A DNA stretch of 9,807 bases from OMOG01 sp041485845. Lineage in GTDB: Bacteria; Acidobacteriota; Terriglobia; Bryobacterales; Bryobacteraceae. Below are positions 5,212-9,807 of the stretch, one piece after another. A program made the translations under genes and the position numbers. The stretch spans positions 1-9,807 of the forward strand of contig JBGPKH010000324.1 in NCBI GenBank assembly GCA_041485845.1. The letters are read 5' to 3'. The stretch's first letter is position 1, and each line of letters starts with the position of its first letter. Below the pieces are notes generated by a model. That model was not told the DNA's origin, did no database searches, and saw only the letters and a program-made list of their open reading frames with translations.

Positions 5212-6810
5212 CTACTGACTTTCGCTGGCGCGGGGCAGCGGCTTGGGCATGGGCTTGCGAGGAATCATCTGCTCGCGCATGGCGGTGTGATAGACGAAGG
5301 ACGCCATGATGGCCGCGCCCTGCATGAGGTCGCCGGGCTGCACGCGATCGTAGACGTCCATGTTGGAGTGGTGCGTACGCGTGCCGTATTCCATGGGGTC
5401 CTGGATGAAGCCGAAGCCGGGGAGGCCAACGAAATCGAAGGAGGTGTGATCGGTGCCGCCGGGACGCTGCGTGTCTTGCGCCGTCACTCCGCCGACCACG
5501 GTGGCCTGTAGATCGTGGAACGGCTTGAGCCACGCGGCGAAGATGGGGACGGCCTGGTCGTTGCCGGCGGCGCCGATGCCGCGGAAGCGTCCGCTGCCGC
5601 CGTCGTCGTTGAAATAGGCCGAGAGCCTGGCGTACTCGGGCTTGGTCTGCATGGTCTCACGGCCGGCGAAGTGCTCCTTGACGTAGGCCTGCGATCCGAG
5701 AAGGCCTTCTTCTTCGCCTCCCCAGAGGGCGATGCGCACGGTGCGGTCCATCTTCAGATCGAGGGCCTTGAGAATGCGCACGGCCTCGATGGCTACGGAA
5801 CTGCCAGTGGCGTTGTCGGTGGCGCCGGTGCCGCCGTGCCAGGAATCGAGATGCGCCCCGAGCATCACGATCTCATCCTTTTTGCGGCCGCCTTCGATCT
5901 CGCCGATGACGTTGAACGAGTTGGCCGGCGGGTCGATGAAGCGCGCGCGGATATCGAACTCGAGCTTGACCGGCATGCTGTGCTGCAAGAGGCGGACGAT
6001 GCGGTTGTAGTGTTCGGGCGTGACCGCGACCATGGGTGGAGGCACGGGGTCCTTGGGATCGCGCGATCCTCCGGCGGCGGCAAACACGGTGCCGCCATCG
6101 CCGTTGTAGCCGTATTGCAGGACCACCAGCGCGCCCTCGTCCTTCAAGAACTGGTTCATCCGGTTGCGGAATTGCGGAGTGATTGGCGCGGGAGCGGGGC
6201 CCGCGGTGGGCGTGCGCGGGAAAATGCCGAGCTTTGAGGGATCGGGCGTCTCGGTCCGCGCCAGCAATTCGGCGTCGGTGAGGCGGTGCGCCAGCGGGTC
6301 CGTCGACATGGCGATGGGCTTGAGGGGCATCGTCAGAACGATCTTGCCGCGGAGCTTGCCCTTGTACTTTGCGAAGTCGGCCTCGGTGGCGATGGGTGCG
6401 AGGATGGCTTCGCCCTGGACCGCGCCGTTGGTGCCGGGCGTCCAGGCCAGCGGAAAGCCGATGAGCGGCTGGTATTGCGGCTCGATCATGCTGGCGGAGT
6501 AATGCGAGTAAGTCCAGCCGCGGCCGAACGGTCCCCAGGGTTCCTGATGGACGTTGGTGAGCCCGTAATCCTTGAGGCGCTTGACCACCCAGTCGCCGGC
6601 CGCCTGATAGCCGGGAGAACCGGCGAGGCGCGGACCGTATACGTCGGTGAGGTAGAACTCGTGGTCCATGACCTTGGAGTTCTGGAAGGCTTCGGCTTTG
6701 ATCTGGTGGATGACCTTGAGGTCGGGCTCGTCGGAACTGGTTACGTAGATGTCCGCGAAGAGGAGGGCCCCGGCCAGCCCGGCGGCGAGCAGCAGTCTGG
6801 AAAACGTCAT
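5212..6810 (-). CDS. Secreted M28-family metallopeptidase (carboxypeptidase Q-like)
   Basis: 532 aa from ATG 6810. That start is chosen because MTFSRLLLAAGLAGALLFA is a signal peptide and the in-frame sequence before it has no protein character. A PA-like insert (about 130-265) precedes the catalytic domain. The two-zinc site is complete: H320 in LGAHLDSWHGG, the bridging D332 in GATDNATGS, the Glu pair around 366-368 in WGGEEEGLLGS, D402 in YFNDDGGSG, and H480/H481 in THHSNMDVYDRV. The order and spacing fit the carboxypeptidase Q / plasma glutamate carboxypeptidase group, whose members release amino acids from peptides and act outside the cytoplasm. It faces away from the penicillin-acylase-like gene across a 103-bp gap and converges on the toxin remnant with 8 bp between them. 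A -10-like TCTAAT (6817-6822) ends 6 bp before the ATG, and there is no ribosome-binding sequence. Exact substrate unknown. Confidence 0.92.
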   Translation of the reverse strand: MTFSRLLLAAGLAGALLFADIYVTSSDEPDLKVIHQIKAEAFQNSKVMDHEFYLTDVYGPRLAGSPGYQAAGDWVVKRLKDYGLTNVHQEPWGPFGRGWTYSHYSASMIEPQYQPLIGFPLAWTPGTNGAVQGEAILAPIATEADFAKYKGKLRGKIVLTMPLKPIAMSTDPLAHRLTDAELLARTETPDPSKLGIFPRTPTAGPAPAPITPQFRNRMNQFLKDEGALVVLQYGYNGDGGTVFAAAGGSRDPKDPVPPPMVAVTPEHYNRIVRLLQHSMPVKLEFDIRARFIDPPANSFNVIGEIEGGRKKDEIVMLGAHLDSWHGGTGATDNATGSSVAIEAVRILKALDLKMDRTVRIALWGGEEEGLLGSQAYVKEHFAGRETMQTKPEYARLSAYFNDDGGSGRFRGIGAAGNDQAVPIFAAWLKPFHDLQATVVGGVTAQDTQRPGGTDHTSFDFVGLPGFGFIQDPMEYGTRTHHSNMDVYDRVQPGDLMQGAAIMASFVYHTAMREQMIPRKPMPKPLPRASESQ

Positions 6811-6824
6811 GGAGAGATTAGAAC

Positions 6825-6854
6825 ACAGGAGAGGAGTCAGGAGACAGGAGTCAG
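6825..6854. repeat. Short imperfect direct repeat of ACAGGAG / GGAGTCAG units
   Basis: ACAGGAGAGGAGTCAG (6825-6840) is followed by GAG and a shortened copy, ACAGGAGTCAG (6844-6854). GGAGTCAG occurs exactly twice, 14 bp apart, and the whole tract is purine-rich on the plus strand. It may be simple slippage or a pair of protein-binding sites in the divergent promoter region. Confidence 0.6.
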
Positions 6855-6865
6855 AATCGGAAGAG

Positions 6866-6885
6866 CCGGCGGCAAAGACCGCCGG
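6866..6885. repeat. Perfect 7-bp inverted repeat upstream of the acylase gene
   Basis: CCGGCGG, a 6-base loop (CAAAGA) and CCGCCGG form a perfect GC-rich hairpin ending 28 bp before the acylase ATG. Without a T tract it is not a standard terminator. An operator or an attenuating structure is possible. Confidence 0.5.
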
Positions 6886-6913
6886 TGTTGCCGTTTGTGA
6901 TATGGTGTTGCGC

Positions 6914-9124
6914 ATGAAACACGCGCTGGCCCTTCTTTTGGCGACCGCCGGGCTGCTGCCGGGCGAGACCGTCAAGACTCCGGGGCTCGAAAAGCAGGTC
7001 GAGATCCTCCGCGACCGGTGGGGTGTTCCCCACATCTACGCTTCCACCGTCCACGATCTCTTCTTTGCGCAAGGTTACATCACGGCCAAGGACCGGCTGT
7101 TCCAGATCGATCTCTGGCGGCGGATCGGCACGGGGAAGCTGGCCGAGGTGCTGGGTCCGCCGGCCATCGAGCGCGACCGGTTGGCGCGGGCCGTGAGCTT
7201 TCGCGGAGATTGGAACGCGGAGTGGGCCGCGTATGGCCCCGATGCGAAGCTCATCGTCACGGCGTTCACCGACGGGATCAACGCCTATATCCAGGGGTTG
7301 GGCGGCAAGCTTCCGGTGGAGTTCGAAATCGCCGGCTACGCGCCGGGGCGATGGGCGCCCGAGGATTGCCTCAGCCGCGTGGCGGGGCTCACCATGACGG
7401 GCAATCTGTCGCGGGAGGTGACGCACGCGCTCGACATCCAACGCAACGGCTTGGAGGGCGCGCTGAAGTTCATGCGCCTCGATCCGCCGGTGCAGGTGGA
7501 AGTTCCGAAGGGTCTGGACCTGTCCGCGATTACTAACGACATTCTGGCGACGTACCGGCAGACCGTGGGACCGGTGCGGCTGACCACCGAGCAGGGCAGC
7601 AACAACTGGGTGGTGGACGGGACCATGACCACGACGGGCCGTCCGATTCTGGCGAACGATCCGCACCGGCCGGTGCAGTTGCCGTCGCTGCGCAAAACGG
7701 TACACCTGGTGGGTCCGGGATGGAACGCGATCGGTTCGGGCGAGCCGGGGCTGCCGGGGATCGCGCTGGGCCACAACGAGAACGTGGCCTTCGGATTCAC
7801 CATCGTGGGCATCGATCAGCAGGATCTGTATGTGGACACGGTCAATCCCGACCGTGCGGACGAATACCGCTATCGCGGGGCATGGAAGAAGTTCGAGAGC
7901 GAGCAGCAGAAGGTGGCGGTGAAGGGGCGCGGCGAGCAGGCCGTAACGTTGCGGTACACGGTCCACGGGCCGGTGATCCACGAAGACGCGGCGCGCCATC
8001 GGGCGTTCGTGCTGCATTGGGTGGGCAGCGAGCCGGGCAGCGCCGGATACATGGCGGGTATTGCGCTGGCGCGGGCCAAGGACTGGAAGGAGTTTCGCGC
8101 CGCCATGTCGTATTACCGCGTGCCCAGCGAGAACCTGGTGTATGCCGATACCAAGGGCAATATCGGGTGGCAAGTGGGCGGGCTGACGCCGATTCGCGAC
8201 GGCTGGACGGGGCTGCTGCCGGTGCCGGGGGAGGACGGGCGCTACGAATGGAAGGGCTACTGCAAGCCGGATGAGCTGCCGTTCGAGTTCAATCCGCCGC
8301 GCCATTACATCGCGACGTCGAACAACAACATCGTGCCGCCGGGATACACTATCCCGCTGGGATATGACGGGTGGGCGCTGCCGTTCCGCGTGGGGCGCGT
8401 TCGCGAGATGCTGTCCACGGGGAAGAAATTGAGTGTTGCAGATGTGGAGCGCATGCAGCAGGACGTCACGTCGCTTCCGGCGCGGCGGTTTCAGCAGGTG
8501 CTGAAGAAGTGGCATCCGGACCCCGGCAGCCGGGTGGCGCAGACGGTGGAAGAGATGCTGGCCTGGGACGCTACGCTACGGGTGGACTCGCGGGCCGCGC
8601 TGATTTACGAGGTGTGGATGTCGAAGCTGCCGGCGGCGGTGTTCGGAGAGGCCGCGGGACGGCCGGATCTAGAGTCACTGCTGCGGACCCTGGAGGCGGA
8701 ACCGAATTCCGCGGCGCTCGAGAAATCGCTGAATGCCGCGATGCAGGATCTGGAGCGGCAGTTCGGCGCGGACCGCGCGGCGTGGCAGTGGGGCAAGCTG
8801 CACCAGATCGCGTTGGTGCATCCGCTGGGGAAGCGGGAGTTCCAACTGGGGCCGGTGGCGCGGCCCGGTGACGGCAATACGGTGAATGCCACCAGCGGTG
8901 CGAACTTCCGGCAGACCAATGGCGCGTCGTGGCGCGAGATTCTGGACGCCGGCGACTGGGACCGGTCGGTGATGACCAACGTGCCGGGGGAATCGGGCGA
9001 TCCGGCGAGCAAGCATTACAGCGACCTGTTGCAGGATTGGGCCGCGGGGAAGTATCATCCGATGCCGTTTTCGCGGAAGGCGGTGGAGGCGGCGATGGAG
9101 GAGCGGATCGTGCTGATGCCGTAG
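6914..9124 (+). CDS. Penicillin-acylase-like Ntn hydrolase (family S45), secreted
   Basis: 736 aa from ATG 6914. MKHALALLLATAGLLPGETV is a signal peptide. An upstream in-frame ATG at 6902 would add only MVLR. The alpha-chain part shows VEILRDRWGVPHIYA, then FAQGYITAKDRLFQIDLWRR and the RIGTGKLAE motif, all typical of S45. After a linker comes EQGSNNWVVDG, where S229 is the expected N-terminal nucleophile of the beta chain created by self-cleavage between G228 and S229. Downstream are PILANDPHRP, LPGIALGHNENVAFGFT, TVHGPVIHED and TSNNNIVPPGY (catalytic or oxyanion Asn region about 470-472), and near the C-terminus GDGNTVNATSG. The family removes acyl groups from amides, including beta-lactams, N-acyl homoserine lactones and other N-acyl compounds. 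Which one applies cannot be told from sequence. Length is normal and the gene appears intact. Its neighbour, the divergent M28 peptidase, suggests joint turnover of exported amide substrates. Confidence 0.93.
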   Translation: MKHALALLLATAGLLPGETVKTPGLEKQVEILRDRWGVPHIYASTVHDLFFAQGYITAKDRLFQIDLWRRIGTGKLAEVLGPPAIERDRLARAVSFRGDWNAEWAAYGPDAKLIVTAFTDGINAYIQGLGGKLPVEFEIAGYAPGRWAPEDCLSRVAGLTMTGNLSREVTHALDIQRNGLEGALKFMRLDPPVQVEVPKGLDLSAITNDILATYRQTVGPVRLTTEQGSNNWVVDGTMTTTGRPILANDPHRPVQLPSLRKTVHLVGPGWNAIGSGEPGLPGIALGHNENVAFGFTIVGIDQQDLYVDTVNPDRADEYRYRGAWKKFESEQQKVAVKGRGEQAVTLRYTVHGPVIHEDAARHRAFVLHWVGSEPGSAGYMAGIALARAKDWKEFRAAMSYYRVPSENLVYADTKGNIGWQVGGLTPIRDGWTGLLPVPGEDGRYEWKGYCKPDELPFEFNPPRHYIATSNNNIVPPGYTIPLGYDGWALPFRVGRVREMLSTGKKLSVADVERMQQDVTSLPARRFQQVLKKWHPDPGSRVAQTVEEMLAWDATLRVDSRAALIYEVWMSKLPAAVFGEAAGRPDLESLLRTLEAEPNSAALEKSLNAAMQDLERQFGADRAAWQWGKLHQIALVHPLGKREFQLGPVARPGDGNTVNATSGANFRQTNGASWREILDAGDWDRSVMTNVPGESGDPASKHYSDLLQDWAAGKYHPMPFSRKAVEAAMEERIVLMP

Positions 9125-9373
9125 GGGGGGCGGCAACCACCGCGAGCATTCAGCACGCCGATGCAACGGAGACCGTTGTCTGCACACTACCGCGCGACCG
9201 GCAGAGAGGTGTACTCCTGCGCGGACACGCGAATGTACTTGGAACCGGCCGCGAACGGCACGTTGCGGAGGCCGCTCCGAGGGACTGAGGACGATTTGCA
9301 GCGCGCCGATAAATCGGGGTCCGGGGTAGAGGTAGTTGGGACAGAGCACCCAGTCCTCGACGTATTGCGTCGC
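9125..9373. other. Rearranged or decayed stretch without a confident gene
   Basis: On the minus strand, right after the ORF6N homology ends, the same frame continues TQYVEDWVLCPNYLYPGPRF and then IGALQIVLSP before becoming arginine-rich. A neighbouring frame reads SGLRNVPFAAGSKYIRVSAQ, then EYTSLPVAR, and stops at 9187. Read through one frameshift, these would make a coherent tail of about 60 residues with a strand-like pattern. I do not recognise its family. The segment 9125-9186 shows nothing beyond an uninformative GC-rich spacer, and no terminator is evident after the acylase stop. Confidence 0.3.
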
Positions 9374-9733
9374 GGCTCGATCACTGTTGAGCACGGATGA
9401 GAGCATGGCCACGCCGTGCTCGGTGAAAGCATAAGGTAGGTAGCGCCGGCCGCCGCGGCCTTCCGGCTTTGACATTCCAGTTTGGAATCTCAAAGAGTCC
9501 GCCTCCGCCTTTGTGAGCTGAAACATGAAGTCCTCTGGAAAGCGGTCAGAGTTGCGCTTGACGGCCTTGTTGAGGTTGAAAGTCTCGACCTGGTAGAGTT
9601 CGGCCAGGTCGGAATCGAGCATGACCTTTTGGCCGCGGATGAGGTAGATTCTGCGCTCTACCAACTCCACGGGAACGGGCAGTTGGCCGGCGGCGGAGGG
9701 AGGTTTGAGCGTGTCACGAAATAATATTTCCAA
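9374..9733 (-). pseudogene. ORF6N-domain (KilA-N-like) DNA-binding protein, C-terminally truncated
   Basis: About 120 residues are recognisable: VERRIYLIRGQKVMLDSDLA, ELYQVETFNLNKAVKRN, RFPEDFMFQLTKAEADSLRF and YLPYAFTEHGVAMLSSVLNS. This is the ORF6N domain, found in phage antirepressors and in many chromosomal copies. After NSDRA the family normally continues into a helix (often VQVNIEIMR(A)F) and a coiled C-terminus. Here it changes to unrelated sequence, so the gene is broken. The open frame nominally runs on to 8675, but there it lies antisense to the acylase and is arginine-rich, so it is not credible. The start is uncertain. TTG 9733 is the longest, with a GGGAGCGG tract upstream that belongs to the hairpin repeat; GTG at 9670 is nearer the conserved VERR. 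Possible phage-derived cargo. Confidence 0.7.
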
Positions 9734-9740
9734 TTTCGGG

Positions 9741-9804
9741 ACCGCTCCCTTCGGTCGCGGCTCGGCAAGAGATGCGTGACTGAGCCGCGACCCAAGGGAG
9801 CGGT
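9741..9804. repeat. Long REP-like palindrome, 23-bp arms with an 18-bp loop
   Basis: The left arm 9741-9763 (ACCGCTCCCTTCGGTCGCGG and CTC) is the inverted copy of the right arm 9782-9804 (GAGCCGCGACCCAAGGGAGC and GGT), with a single mismatch in 23 positions. The loop is 9764-9781. The right arm resembles the internal core of the element at 4450-4578 (GAGCCGCGACCGTCAGGAAG) and the core GACCGTCAGGGAACGG at 1710-1725. It lies 7 bp upstream of the TTG start of the broken ORF6N gene and encodes nothing visible. It could form a very stable cruciform or RNA hairpin. With no T tract it looks like a repetitive extragenic palindrome rather than a terminator. Confidence 0.8.
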
Positions 9805-9807
9805 GAG

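Larger units (their letters stand above)
6811..6913. promoter_or_regulatory. Divergent promoter region between M28 peptidase and acylase genes
   Basis: It serves both neighbours. On the minus strand, TCTAAT (6817-6822) would place the start of transcription at or next to the peptidase ATG. On the plus strand, GATATG (6899-6904), preceded by TGT, would place it about 3 bp before the acylase ATG at 6914. Neither gene has a ribosome-binding sequence. The middle holds a direct repeat (6825-6854) and a perfect 7-bp hairpin (6866-6885), either of which could bind a regulator controlling both genes. No -35 boxes are convincing. Confidence 0.4.

Noticed and set aside
5515..6237. 240-codon plus-strand frame opposite the M28 peptidase
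   Set aside because: Low-complexity Ala/Gly/Val/Glu composition typical of a complementary frame; the opposite strand has every catalytic motif.
6749..6913. Longer start for the acylase at 6749
   Set aside because: It would overlap the M28 start, encode a charged non-homologous stretch, and place the signal peptide internally.
6811..7035. Longer start for the M28 peptidase at 7035
   Set aside because: It would overlap the acylase start and bury the obvious signal peptide that begins at 6810.
6851..8515. 554-codon open frame on the minus strand opposite the acylase gene
   Set aside because: It is very rich in Arg, His and Pro, has no motif or signal, and lies opposite a clearly conserved S45 gene; it reflects high-GC codon bias.
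8675..9373. Extension of the ORF6N frame into the acylase 3' end, nominally giving a 352-aa protein
   Set aside because: After about residue 120 the homology ends and the sequence becomes Arg/His/Pro-rich, then lies antisense to the acylase; only the first part is credible.
9741..9804. Reading the long hairpin as an intrinsic terminator
   Set aside because: No T tract follows on either strand, and related cores occur in other intergenic regions, which fits a repeat family better.
1..9807. CRISPR array, tRNA, rRNA or transposase gene
   Set aside because: No regularly spaced repeats, cloverleaf, rRNA signature or transposase/integrase motif was found on either strand.

Overview
The window looks like a chromosomal accessory region from a high-GC member of the Acidobacteria, probably near Candidatus Solibacter/Bryobacterales. 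The assignment rests on a PadR regulator of the acidobacterial type followed directly by the start of an acidobacterial duplicated orphan permease (ADOP) gene. Long ankyrin proteins and secreted M28 peptidase, amidohydrolase and penicillin-acylase-like enzymes also fit that group. No rRNA, tRNA, CRISPR array or transposase gene was seen. All family calls come from reading motifs, without database searches.

Layout. 1-221 holds the tail of a broken histidine-phosphatase-like frame (+). 232-1623 is a secreted amidohydrolase of the N-acyl-D-amino-acid deacylase type (-). 1624-1781 is intergenic and contains a 98-bp inverted-repeat element. 4391-1782 is a chained minus-strand unit: PadR regulator, a 43-codon ADOP remnant, a short ankyrin protein and a 533-aa ankyrin protein. 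The last three are linked by ATGA start/stop overlaps. 4450-4578 holds a second copy of the inverted-repeat element. 4657-5203 is a toxin-antitoxin pair (+) with an intact ribbon-helix-helix antitoxin and a MazF/PemK toxin broken by a frameshift in a GC repeat. A secreted M28 metallopeptidase (5212-6810, -) and a penicillin-acylase-like Ntn hydrolase (6914-9124, +) diverge from a 103-bp region. From 9125 to the end lie a decayed or rearranged stretch, a truncated ORF6N-domain gene (-) and a strong long hairpin.

How it fits together. The three enzymes are predicted to be exported and all cleave amide bonds (N-acyl amino acids, peptides, N-acyl amides), so a role in scavenging acylated or peptidic compounds is plausible but inferred. 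The rest shows genome turnover: three truncated genes, one frameshifted toxin, an apparent deletion fusing an ADOP start to an ankyrin gene, and at least two families of short palindromic repeats.

The most unusual signal is non-coding. Two elements (1673-1770 and 4450-4578) have the same terminal inverted repeats of about 23 bp and share an internal core. A variant of that core also forms the arms of the 64-bp hairpin at 9741-9804. In both elements the left terminal repeat lies 38-39 bp upstream of an identical GATAAT box that precedes a minus-strand gene start.
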